Below are positions 1-9,490 of a DNA stretch of 64,000 bases, piece after piece; position 1 is the first letter of the stretch, and every line of letters starts with the position of its first letter. The notes under the pieces are model-generated. The model was not told the DNA's origin, did no database searches, and saw nothing but the letters and a program-made list of their open reading frames with translations. Source of the DNA: Camarhynchus parvulus (lineage: Eukaryota > Chordata > Aves > Passeriformes > Thraupidae). The stretch is taken from NCBI RefSeq assembly GCF_901933205.1, contig NC_044590.1, forward strand, positions 11,869,501-11,933,500, read 5' to 3'. Made by a program: the position numbers and the translations under genes.

Positions 1-538
1 TTAGGCCGCATCAGAGTTAAATGGTGCTTCAGGTGCCCCATTCCAGGCTTTCTGTCTTTGTGGAAAGGCTACTGGCAAAATCATCTGAACTTTGGTTTGG
101 ATGTGGGAGAGGCTGCAATTACAGGGGTGTTTAACACTGGTTTATGGCCTCCTTAGGCTGAGGACATGTTTACTACTTGCTATTACCATAAGTGGTGCTG
201 TTGCCCTGCTTGCAATTTTGATGCCCATTAAGATGGAAACTGTATGTAAATCAGGATCCCTCATTATTATTTATATATCATGGTGGGATGTAGGAGTTTG
301 TCTGCCATGAGAAGAACTGTAAACAGGAGGTTTATGAACACTAAACACTGTTGCTAAGGTGGTTCTCTTGAAATAATTTTCCTTTGCAGCCGAACATCAA
401 TTCTTAATTTTAGTAGCACACGTAGCAGGATGGAAATGATGATTGATTTTTCTCCAAGTGCTGTGGGCTGCTTAAGTTGAGATTTCACTATAAAAGACTA
501 GACATTTCCAATTGCTTTTTATAAGTTCAGAATTGATT
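1..538. other. Non-repetitive stretch, nothing recognised
   Basis: Moderately AT-rich sequence without CR1 or LTR resemblance and without a convincing reading frame. If the minus-strand exon proposed at 539-780 is real and terminal, this stretch would be its 3' untranslated region. No minus-strand AATAAA was seen here, which weakens that reading. Confidence 0.4.
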
Positions 539-780
539 TCATTTGTTTAGCACCTGACTAACATAATAAAGGAGAAAAATATAGTTGGACAGAAAACACA
601 GCAAAGTGATGAGCTGCCTGGTTTCTGGCCTTCCTTTAGGTGATGTGATTTTAAGCCATGCTCCTGCTCTGGGTCTCTCCCAAACTGGGTCATACAGAAG
701 TTTTTGCACTGTGTTCACACAGAACTGTGGCTCTGTGTAGATTTTGAGTGCTTTGTGCCAGTCTGGCTTGTTGTTGGGGT
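539..780 (-). CDS. Candidate terminal coding exon, unknown protein
   Basis: Minus-strand open frame of about 80 codons running from a splice-acceptor-like AG to a TGA stop at 539. The predicted peptide begins near PNNKPDWHKALKIYTEPQFC. It continues with hydrophilic residues rich in W, Y, K and P, and ends with a hydrophobic stretch of about 20 residues that could be a C-terminal membrane segment or read-through of intron. Codon choice looks coding-like, with many C- or G-ending codons (AAC, AAG, GAC, CAC, ATC, TAC, CAG). Upstream on the same strand lie, in order, a CTAAC-type branch point (A at about 814), a T-rich pyrimidine tract and AG at 781-782. The frame enters one base into a codon. 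No downstream poly(A) signal is visible. I do not recognise the protein. Upstream exons would lie at higher coordinates and none was identified, so a chance frame or dead exon remains possible. Confidence 0.3.
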
Positions 781-818
781 CTTGACAAGTGAGAAAACAA
801 AAACAAAACTGAGTTAGC
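781..818 (-). other. Candidate 3' splice site (branch point, pyrimidine tract, AG)
   Basis: Read on the minus strand: GCTAAC at 818-813, then a T-rich tract broken mainly by G and C, then CAAG with AG at 782-781. The spacing from branch A to AG is about 32 nt, as expected for a vertebrate acceptor. It sits exactly at the start of the coding-like block at 539-780. Confidence 0.35.
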
Positions 819-1367
819 ATCAGTGTGTCTTGGTTTTTAATATAGAGACTTGTGGCACCCACATTACCTGACATCAATAAAGTCCAAAACTGCCCCATTT
901 GTATGAATGAGGCTTCATTTTCTTTATCCAAGATAGGATTTTCCCATGGGGAATGTCACGTTGATATTTTTTTAACCCAGCAGATTTGGAGGTGTTCAGG
1001 TGAGTGGTGGCTCAGGTTCAGGCAGAGAGGCAACAGGCAGAATTTCTGTGACATAAATCCATCCTGTCCCCACAGGCAAGGGACAAGTCCTCAGGGGAGA
1101 GGTAAGGGTCTGTCTGCCCTCAGCTCCTTGCACCAAGGTGGTCAGGAGGGTCTGCACAGGCTCCTACTGCATAATTTGCTTTTCTTGGTGGGCTTGCAAA
1201 GAAAAGAAAATGGACAAAAATGATTAATTAGCCTTACACATAGTGGGAAAGGGGTGGGAAGTTTGGTTAGTGGCTCCAGCTCAGCCAGAATTTGGACTTT
1301 GAAGTTCAAAATGGTTGTTGTGTCAGGGAGAATCCCTCACCTTTCACATGAGCGTGGTGAGTGTGGT
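819..1367. other. Non-repetitive stretch, nothing recognised
   Basis: No repeat family and no convincing gene. The plus-strand open frame across 852-1223 has no domain-like pattern. If the exon at 539-780 is real, this would be intron. Confidence 0.4.
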
Positions 1368-1546
1368 AAGAAGGGCTGAGTTTTGATAGAAAGGCTGAGT
1401 TTAATAAGGGCTGAGTATATTAGAAAGGCTGAGTTTGATAAGAAGGGCTGAGTTTGATAAGAAGGGTTGAGTTTGGATAAAAAGGCGAGTTTAATACGGG
1501 CTGAGTATATTAGAAAGGCTGAATTTGATAAGAAGGGCTGAGTTTA
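1368..1546. repeat. Tandem repeat of GCTGAGTTT-type units with a 90-bp higher-order period
   Basis: Short units around AAGGCTGAGTTTGATAAG repeat in imperfect form. The variant CTGAGTATATTAG recurs exactly 90 bp apart (1411 and 1501), so a multi-unit block was itself duplicated. Confidence 0.85.
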
Positions 1547-1796
1547 CAGCTGGAGAGAAGCAATGAGAAGAAATTCCCATGGCTCTCTGGAAACACTGGT
1601 GGCAGAGACGTTTTATTCCCTGCTTTTTATGGTCATGTAAAACAAATTCACTGCAACTTGTCAGTGAGCAGGGATCTCCTGCTGCTAGGTAAAGGGCAGG
1701 GCAGGGGTGGGTTTGTTTCTCTGCTGCAAACAAGGGCTGTGTGCAGGACTGGATGACTCCACACTGAATTGTGTTTGCTGGGAATGTCCCAAGAAA

Positions 1797-2214
1797 GGCA
1801 GGAATGATGAATCTGACTCCATGTTCTCAGAAGGCTCATTTATTACTTTATGATACTATATTATATTAAAGAATACTAAACTATACTAAAGAACACAGAA
1901 AGGATACTTACTGAATGCTGAAAAGATAATAATGAAAACTGGTGACTCTCTCCAGAGCCCTGACACAGCTTGGCCCTGATTGGCCAAAGAGTGAAAACAA
2001 CTCACAGCAGAATGCAATGGAACAATCACCTGTGGGTAAACAATCTCCAAACACATTGCACATGTGAGCACAACACAGGAGAAGCAAATGAGATAAGAAT
2101 TGTTTTCCTTTTCTCTGAGGCTTCTCAGCTTTCTCAGGAGAAAAATCCTGGGCAAAAAAATCTCCCAGGGAAAAGCCCATTCTGCTGCTGGTTGCAAGCA
2201 CAGGAATGCCCACA
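1797..2214 (-). mobile_element. Solo LTR of an endogenous retrovirus (subfamily A)
   Basis: Closely matches the element at 30937-31340 over the central part, from GGCAGGAATGATGAATCTG through the AATAAATGAGCC signal (minus strand) to the TTCTCCTG motif. The two differ at the outer end near 2150-2214. The R/U5-like end also resembles the LTRs at 2574, 11862, 23804 and 36273, so they are related. The outer limits are approximate and no TSD was found. No internal retroviral genes adjoin it. Confidence 0.7.
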
Positions 2215-2573
2215 GTGCTGCAGCTGACACAGCTGCCAACATGAAAATAATTTTAAAGGAAATCTGTGTGTCTTTACCTGTAAGTGGTCCAGTAGTGTCT
2301 GTGTCATGAGAGGACAGTTTTCATGGCAGTTCTGCTGCTGCTGCTGTCTGAACACTCAAATGTCAGTGGGCTGGAGGGCTCCTTGTTCTCTTATTTGAAG
2401 ATGATATTTATTTCTATGATATTTATTTTTATGATATTAATTTTTGTCTCTGCTAATTTTATTTAGAGCCTCGAAGGCGAGTGCTGGCTCATTTTCATGC
2501 CAGACAAAACGTGTGTTTTGAAGCACCTGTCACCTCTCCAGGTGTGGTGCCTCACTCTGAGGCAGTGAGGTGA

Positions 2574-2956
2574 TGTGACCGTGTTCGCAGGGGTCCCAGG
2601 ATGAGGGGAGAGACGAGGATCTGACTCCATGTTTCAGAAGGCTGATTTATTATTTTATGATATATATTATATTAAAACTATACTAAAAGAATAGAAGAAA
2701 GGATTTCATCAGAAGGGCTAGCTAAGAATAGAAAAAGAAAGAATGATAACAAAGGCTTGTGGCTCAGACAGAGAGTCTGAGCCAGCTGACTGTGATTGGC
2801 CATTAATTAGAAACAACCACGAGACCAATCACAGATGCACCTGTTGCACTCCACAGCAGCAGATAATCATTGTTTACATTTTGTTCCTGAGCCCTCTCAG
2901 CTTCTCAGGAGGAAAAATCCTAAGGAAAGGATTTTCCATAAAATATGTCTGTGACA
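2574..2956 (-). mobile_element. Solo LTR, subfamily K, perfect 6-bp TSD
   Basis: A 383-bp element; on its own (minus) strand it begins TGTCACAG and ends in CA, with an AATAAATCAGCC signal near the 3' end. It is flanked by perfect AGGTGA repeats at 2568-2573 and 2957-2962. A 6-bp TSD is typical of class II (ERVK-like) integration. Full-length relatives lie at 11862, 23804 and 36273. No gag, pol or env adjoins it, as expected after recombination between two LTRs. Confidence 0.9.
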
Positions 2957-2962
2957 AGGTGA

Positions 2963-4367
2963 CATGGTGGCAGTGGATTCCAGAGGACAGGCTCCCAGAT
3001 GGGGACATGACAGGTTGGCAGTGCAAAACTCCCTGCAGTGACCTCCCTAAAACAGGTTCCTGTTGATCAGTGTGCCAGGAGAGCTCCTGAAGGTTGCTGC
3101 CCACCCTGGGAGCAGAACAAAGCCTGAACCCAACTTCTTTTGTTTTTTTACTGCTGTGCAAAGAAGAAAGCAGCAGTGATTAAAAGGATTTAGCCACCAA
3201 CCATGGCACAATTATCTGCAGCTCAGAGTGGGTAGAGGATGCCGTGGACAGTCCCACAGGATCTTCTCTCTGATCTTTCCTACAGTGTTTTGAGGATAAA
3301 ATGCATTTATAAATTGTATATAATGCATTTATAATTTGTATATAATTTATCACTGATCAGCTGTAGGTTCACAAGTCCTCATTACAGCCTGTGTCACACC
3401 TGCCTTTCCAAGCCAAACATCTCAGGGCTGTGGCTTGTGCATCTCAACTTTTCAGTTGTGATTTCTCGTAAATTGGATGAGCACCAACAGGCAAATAACA
3501 ATAACAAGGTACCACCCTACCACAACCATGCTCTGCAACTTTGGGACCAAGTTTCATAGGATGCTTGCCAAGTCTGAGTTGAATTTTGCTCATTTTGAGA
3601 CCTGGTTGTTTGGGCTCATTTCCTGTCTTTTCTACTTTCTTGGTTTTTTGTTTGGTTTTTTGTTGTTTTTTTTTTTTTTTTTTTTGTTTTTTTTGGTTGG
3701 GGTTTTTTTTGTGATGTAATACAACTCAGTGAAGGTTAACAATAGAAATGGGTTAGAAGTTTATGGGACCATGCCTGGGTGTTTTACAGGCATCTTGGAG
3801 AACATCTTCATGTACCATTCACTCAAAAAGATAGTGAATCAAGTGAAATGTAGTTAAAATTCAGATGATGCTTATCTATGTTTTAATCTATTTTGTGGGT
3901 AATACCTTGTACCAACACACACTTTCTGAATTTTTGCACACATATACAGCTGAAAGAGCTGCTTTCATAGCTGAAAGGGGAAAATATGACCTTTCAGAAA
4001 TTGTGGAACTTCCCTCTGCTCTCTGAAAATAGAAAAAAAAATCCAATTAAAAACATTCTGAGAGATTTATTTTGCAGATTATGGAGAAATCTTTTAACCT
4101 GCAGTCAAGGAAAGCTCAAAGTGTCCTCTGCAAAGGTCCTCACTAGTCTGTGCAGCAGAAGATAAATGATCCCTCTGTTAGGTTGAAGGCCCAGCAGGAC
4201 ACAGTGATCAGGATATGGGCTGCAAAATTACAAAGTTCTAAAACTTTTGAGCTCTGCCTGTTTTCCTCCTTGTTTCAGAGACTTAAAGGGTCCAAGATCT
4301 TTTCAAACTTCATTTTTCTTAGTGACCGCTGAGATCTTTAACTGGATGGCATCACCTGGGCTGAGAT
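2963..4367. other. Non-repetitive stretch with one T/G tract
   Basis: AT-rich sequence without recognisable genes. The only low-complexity part is the T/G tract at 3640-3711. TATA-like runs near 3300-3350 are plain AT-rich DNA. Confidence 0.4.
3640..3711. repeat. T-rich low-complexity tract with GG interruptions
   Basis: Runs of T broken by GG and single G. The frame across it translates to phenylalanine runs and is not a gene. Confidence 0.85.
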
Positions 4368-4590
4368 AGAATCACAGAATTATGGAATATCTTAAGCTGG
4401 GAAGGACCCCCAGGATCATCCAGTCCAGCTGGACCCAGCAACCCCACTCTGGGCATCCCTGGCAGTGCTCTCCAAAGGCTCCTGGAGCTCTGGCAGCCTC
4501 GGGGCCGTGCCCATTCCCTGGGGAGCCTGGGCAGTGCCAGCACCCTCTGGGGAAGAGCCTTTCCCTGATCTCCACCCTAATCACATAGCT
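4368..4590 (-). mobile_element. CR1 LINE 3' end
   Basis: On the plus strand it opens with AGAATCACAGAATTATGGAA, the reverse complement of the CR1 terminus, then the GGGAAGGACCCCCAGGATCA and CAGTCCAGC motifs. It is 5'-truncated and covers only the 3' untranslated part and the end of the element. Its 3' end points left. Confidence 0.85.
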
Positions 4591-4626
4591 TCATGCCAGT
4601 CCCTTGGATCCTCTCACTGGCTTCAG

Positions 4627-4780
4627 GAAAAACAAAAAAAAACCCAAAAAACCCCAAAAAACCAACAGACAAAAACCCCCCACAAACAAACAAACAAAAA
4701 AACAACCCCCCCCCCAAAAAAAAACCAAACCAAAAAAACCCCCAAAAGAACAACAACAAAAAAAAACCCAAAACCCAAAA
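4627..4780. repeat. A/C-rich low-complexity tract
   Basis: Runs of A and C (AAAACCC, AACAAAC) directly beyond the 5' side of the minus-strand CR1. Read on the minus strand it is the same T/G class as the tract at 3640-3711. Lysine, asparagine and proline-rich frames here are artefacts. Confidence 0.85.
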
Positions 4781-5543
4781 CTCCTGGGAGCTACTGGTGC
4801 TTGGCCAAAGCAGTGGAAGTTCATGGTACATCAGTGACTCCTCCAGGAGTCAAATTGTCTTGAAATTTTAAACAACCTTGGGATGGCACCAGAGCATCAT
4901 GGACAGGCCTGCACTGCCTGGTGTGGGGCCTGTGGGTGGATAGCAGCCCAGTCTGAGGTTTGCCATGTCCCATGGGATTGACCACCTCACAGGTGCTGCA
5001 GCTGGGGCTTTTTGGGCTCTGCTGGTGTCACCTGAAGGGCGCAGGTTGCCCCAGCAGCAGCCGTGCTCTCAGCAGAGGAGCAGCGGGGCGAGCGGCCAGC
5101 TCATCTCACAACTGCTGTCACTGCTGTGGGGATGGGAAACGCCAGCACTGCCACCAAGATCAGAGGTGCCTGTGCTCCTGGGGAGGGTGAGGAGCAGCCA
5201 CCCCGCTCTGCAGGCTGCCTGTGGTACAAACACGTTCCCGCTGCGCTGCGGCGGAAACCTGCCTCGCTCGAGTTTCTCATGAGAAGCAAGACTCATCCTT
5301 CCCAGCCAGGCTGGCTCTTACCTTCTCACCTATGCTGGCTCCTGTTCCAGACCCACTTGGGAGCTGATGTTCCCTTGTCAGAACTCAGCACATCCCTCTG
5401 GGTGTCCAGAGTTGCCGGGACCCCTGCCAGGGGGCTCAGAGACCCTGGCACACAGCCCAGAACACCTGTGGGTTTGATTATGACCCGTGCAAAGCAAATT
5501 ACCAGCTTTGTATGAAGACCTGAAAGCCAAAGAAGTTTAAGTA
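4781..5543. other. GC-rich non-repetitive stretch
   Basis: GC-rich around 4980-5480 with several overlapping frames on both strands, none with a recognisable domain or splice context. Nothing further can be supported. Confidence 0.35.
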
Positions 5544-6480
5544 GTGTAATAATAAAATTATCACTGGGTGAAAAAGTAGATTTTGGGGTTTTTAGAACAG
5601 GGGTCTTGGGGACAAAATGGAGGGACTTTGGCGTGTCCAGCATGGAGGGACTTTGGCGTGTCCAGCCTTTTCTTCTTCTTCTCCTTCTTCTTCTTCTTCT
5701 TCTTCTTCTTCTTCTCCTTCTTCTTCTTCTCCTTCTTCTCCTTCTTCTCCTTCTTCTCCTTCTTCTCCTTCTTCTCCTTCTTCTTCTTCTTCTTCTCCTT
5801 CTTCTTCTTCTTCTTCTCCTTCTCCTTCTCCTTCTCCTTCTTCTTCTTCTTCTTCTCCTTCTCCTTCTCCTTCTCCTTCTCCTTCTCCTTCTCCTTCTCC
5901 TTCTCCTTCTCCTTCTCCTTCTCCTTCTCCTTCTCCTTCTCCTTCTCCTTCTCCTTCCTCCTTCTCCTTCTCCTCCTTCTCCTTCTCCTTCTCCTTCTCC
6001 TTCTCCTTCTCCTTCTCCTTCTCCTTCTCCTTCTCCTTCTCCTTCTCCTTCTCCTTCTCCTTCTTCTTCTTTCTTCTTCTTTCTTCTTCTTTCTTCTTCT
6101 TTCTTCTTCTTTCTTCTCTACCTCCATCTTCTGCTGTTATGTTGACACTTTGGGATTGGTTTAGAATAGAAGCTCACTGTCTAACACAGGTGATAGGTAT
6201 TGGGAAAGTCATTGTAAACATGTTATACGTGGTTTGTAGTATAAAGAGACAACACCACCCTGGGGGCAGGCAGAGTGCCGCTGTCTGTCCTGCTGAGCAG
6301 ACCTCGGCTGGGCAGGGGAAAAATTTTATAGATAAGATACAATAAACAACTCTGAGACCGAAAACTTAAGAACTCTGACTCATTCTTCAAACGTGCGGGC
6401 TGAAACAGAGACTTGTCACGTATCTTGGGGCTGCAATAAACTGCAACCTTACGAGATTCCCTTTGTGGTGTTTCCCTGGG
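5544..6480 (+). mobile_element. Solo LTR (ERVL-like) interrupted by a giant pyrimidine microsatellite
   Basis: The left part carries the GGGTGAAAAAGTAGATTTTG motif and the right part carries GATTGGTTTAGAATAGAAG, GGTGATAGGTATTGG and a CAATAAACAAC poly(A) signal near 6340. The same landmarks in the same order occur on the minus strand at 37766-38199, where only a short pyrimidine stretch separates the halves. A 25-bp piece beginning ATGGAGGGACTTTGG is duplicated head to tail at 5617-5641 and 5642-5666. The ends are approximate and no TSD was found. Confidence 0.75.
5668..6118. repeat. Long (CTT)n/(CTTCTC)n polypyrimidine microsatellite
   Basis: About 450 bp of pure pyrimidine on the plus strand. 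It grades from CTT-rich through a regular CTTCTC hexamer zone to a TTCTTCTTTC zone at the right end. It lies inside the LTR at 5544-6480. Very long frames here encode only Ser/Pro, Leu, Phe or Arg/Lys/Glu runs. Confidence 0.97.
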
Positions 6481-6859
6481 AGGCTCACTCCCATCCACCC
6501 CTCACTGAAATGAGTCTCCCATCCCCACTCACCACTCCCCAGCTGTATAACTAAGGAGGGTAAATGCTCATTTGTTGGCTCCTGCCTGCATTTTTCCCCA
6601 CCTCAGGGCCAGGGATGGATGTGCAGCCAGAATAGGACGTGGAACATCATGTGTCTCCTGGCTGGGATGCTGGTGCAGGCCCTGGGGAAAGGCCTTTCTC
6701 CCTCAGAACAGCCATGCAGTGCCTCTGCCTGAGTGATTTAGAGGCTGCTGACCTATCCAGTGAGTGTCCAGGTGGGGAACTCCCACAGCTCAGCCAGGAG
6801 AAGGGCTTCTCCATAGCTCCATGAAGAATTTTCCCCTTCCAGTCTTTGTCTTGAGTCTT
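6481..6859. other. Non-repetitive stretch, nothing recognised
   Basis: No repeat resemblance and no convincing gene between the LTR and the next CR1. Confidence 0.35.
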
Positions 6860-7165
6860 AGAATCACAGAATGGTTTGGGTTGGAAAGGACATTAAAGCT
6901 CATCCCATTGCACCCCTGCCATGGGCAGGGACACCTTCCTCTACCCCAGGGTGCTCCAAGCCCTGTCCAGCCTGGCCTTGGGCACTGCCAGGGATCCAGG
7001 GGCAGCCTCAGCTACTCTGGGCACCTGTGCCAGGGCCTCAGCACCCTCACAGGGAAGGATTTCTTCCTGAAATCCCATCCAACCCTGCCCTCTGGCAGTG
7101 GGAAGCCATCACCCTTTGTGCTCTCCAGCACAAGACCTTTTCCTGCACTGCTGCAGCCTGGCACT
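6860..7165 (-). mobile_element. CR1 LINE 3' end
   Basis: Starts with AGAATCACAGAATGGTTTGG. It continues through CCATGGGCAGGGACACCTTC, GGCCTTGGGCACTGCCAGG and GGGCACCTGTGCCAGGGCCT, all standard CR1 3' landmarks in reverse. It is 5'-truncated near 7165. Confidence 0.92.
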
Positions 7166-7654
7166 GGGAAATGCAGTCATACATCAAAGCCAGCAAATAG
7201 GGAATTAAAAATGAAGTTTAAAAAAGGCTCCTGAGGGAACAAAGCTTCCAAATCTTGTATAACCCCTCTTGTCCAGGTTGGCAGCAGCATGTGAGCTTTG
7301 GATCCTTTGACAACCATTTTTAAGGTGTAAAACATAAGATGTATTACAAAATCATCACAATGAAGTGGCCCTTTCCCTTCTTTGGGAAGGCTTAGCAAGG
7401 GTTTGGAGCCTGGGAACAGGTGGCGATTTTGCTGTGGGGATAATGTGCCCCAAATCTGGCTGTACCACAAACCTTTGGAGAAATCTCATCTAGCAAACAC
7501 TCCAAATAGAAGTCAGGGGCTGTTTGCATCTCCATTTACCCCAAGGCTGGGAAATGGATTTCCCTGCATGCATCTTGGCTTGTTCCGAAGTACTGGGGGA
7601 GCTGGGCTGCAGTGAGGAAGAGGAAATAGGAAGGTATAAGACAAAGATCCCAAA
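7166..7654. other. Non-repetitive stretch between two CR1 ends
   Basis: No recognisable gene or repeat. The flanking CR1 copies are in opposite orientation. Confidence 0.35.
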
Positions 7655-7800
7655 CCACTTCCCATTACTGGAAGTGTCCAAGGCCAGGTTGGACAGGGCT
7701 GTAAGCAACCTGGGATATGGAAGGTGTCTCTGCCCATGGCAGGGGGGCGGAACAAGATGGTCTGGAAGGTTCCTTCCAACCCCAACCATTCTGTGATTGT
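7655..7800 (+). mobile_element. CR1 LINE 3' end
   Basis: Contains AGTGTCCAAGGCCAGGTTGG and ends CCTTCCAACCCCAACCATTC followed by TGTGATTG. Only about 145 bp of the 3' end is kept. Its 3' end points right. Confidence 0.88.
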
Positions 7801-9400
7801 TGTGAGAAGCTGGGGCTGGGCAGCTGGGAAATCACCTGGTGCAGGGAGCTGCGGTTGGGGTGGGAGCAGGGCTTGGTGAGACCCACAGCTTCCTTGGCAG
7901 AGCTCTGTAAAGTTTCCATCCCTGCTAATAAATCACATGAGTGTGATGGTAATGACAAAGGAAAGAATTACTTCTTAAGAAACTCATCTCCTCTCACCCC
8001 AGGGCCCGTGTGTGGAGCAGAGAGGAGTTTGCATGTCCGGAGCGTGGGAGGGAGTCAAGGCTGCCAGAACTCAGGGTGTGTGTGCCAGGAGCTGCAGCAG
8101 CCAGGCCTGTGAGCTGCAGGTTCAACAAGGTCATTCAGAAGTCACCTGAGATTGGCAAAACCCTGTGAGCCAAACCCTGCAAGGTGCTAAGGCAGCTCTT
8201 GGTTATGTGGCTAATTCTAAATCACCCTCAGGTCAGCCTGTGACAACCAGCACCCAGAATCAGCAGAGTTTGACCATGAACACCACTGCTAAACTCTTAG
8301 TGGGACAGCAGCTTCAGAGAGCTGATCTGTGCCTGGCTGCTGTATAAGCAATGACTTTGCTTCCTATGTGTCTATCTCAGCCCACCATTAGCATTTAAAA
8401 TCATTCCTTACCGATAGGAAACAAAATACAGCTTTGAAAAAAAAAATCCATCCTGGTGATGGGCTTTGTTTTGCATTTCTTTGTGACAAAAGTGATTAAA
8501 CTGCTAAATCACAGCTGCTTTTCTCATAAAAAAGACAAAGCATCTTTCAATCCCGCCATCATTTCAAGAGCTGCAGAAAGCTCTAGGTAAATGGGAGTGA
8601 TTTGATCTATCTTGGCTTTATCACTGCATCTCCTACACCCACAGGCTCCCAGGCAGGGTGTATTTGCTGTCTCATGGCCTAAAAGCTTCCCGTGTTACTC
8701 ATAACTTAAACACCGAGAGAGAGATAAGGGATTGGGTTTGGTTTGTTTCCTTTCAGAAGAAATGAACATTAATAAATATCTCATTACCAGAAAGTGTCAT
8801 AGTGAAAGTACAGCGCTTTCTCCCGTTCCATAGTCGGCTCTTTAATTTTCACCGTGGTTAAAGAGCAGCATGAAAACCCTGAAAAATGATCCCAGTCACA
8901 CTCAGCTGAGTTTTCAATAACTGCTGGATCAGATAGGGCCGAGCTGCTATCGTGGGAGATGATCAGATATGGGGCAGCAACTGCTGCAGACTTTGCTCGG
9001 CACAAATTATTCCCTCCTAATGTCCACTGAAAGGTGAAAATCTGCTGCTGCAGCACCCATGATCTCCAGTATTTCAGAAAACTCCTCAGGCCCTGAGGTT
9101 GGTGGCAAGGAGCCCTGGTCCTGCTGTGAGCCATTTCCCATTACATTTCCTGTCACAACCATTGCTCCAGAGAGAGCTGCCGGAGAGGGTCTCCTCCACC
9201 AGCTTGTTTCAAGGAGAGGTGGGTGTTGATGCCCCTAAAGTGTGGGCTGGCTGTGGAGGTGGCCAAAGGATCTGCTGCACTGGAGGGCAGTGGTGGAGGC
9301 CCAGGCTGATCTCTGGCCAGCAGGTTCATGGTGGCCTCCAAGGTGGAGACAACCCCCTCAGCTGTGAAGGATGGCTGGAAAGGACATCAAGAAAGGGGGA
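7801..9400. other. Non-repetitive stretch
   Basis: GC-richer to about 8150, then AT-rich with no repeat resemblance around 8340-8800. No coding frame with a recognisable domain. The AT-rich part could be an ordinary intron or a conserved non-coding block; the sequence alone does not decide. Confidence 0.35.
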
Positions 9401-9490
9401 TCATGGAATCAGAATACCCTGAGTTGGAACGAACCCACACAGATCATCAAGTCCAGCTCAATGAATGTCCAGCTCCAAACAAAGCTCTAA
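9401..9490 (-). mobile_element. Short CR1 fragment
   Basis: TCATGGAATCAGAATACCCT followed by GAGTTGGAACGAACCCAC and ATCATCAAGTCCAGCTC matches the reverse CR1 3' end of an older subfamily. Diverged and short. Confidence 0.65.

Noticed and set aside
5561..6345. Very long open frames on both strands
   Set aside because: They consist of Ser/Pro, Leu, Phe or Lys/Glu/Arg runs encoded by the pyrimidine microsatellite.
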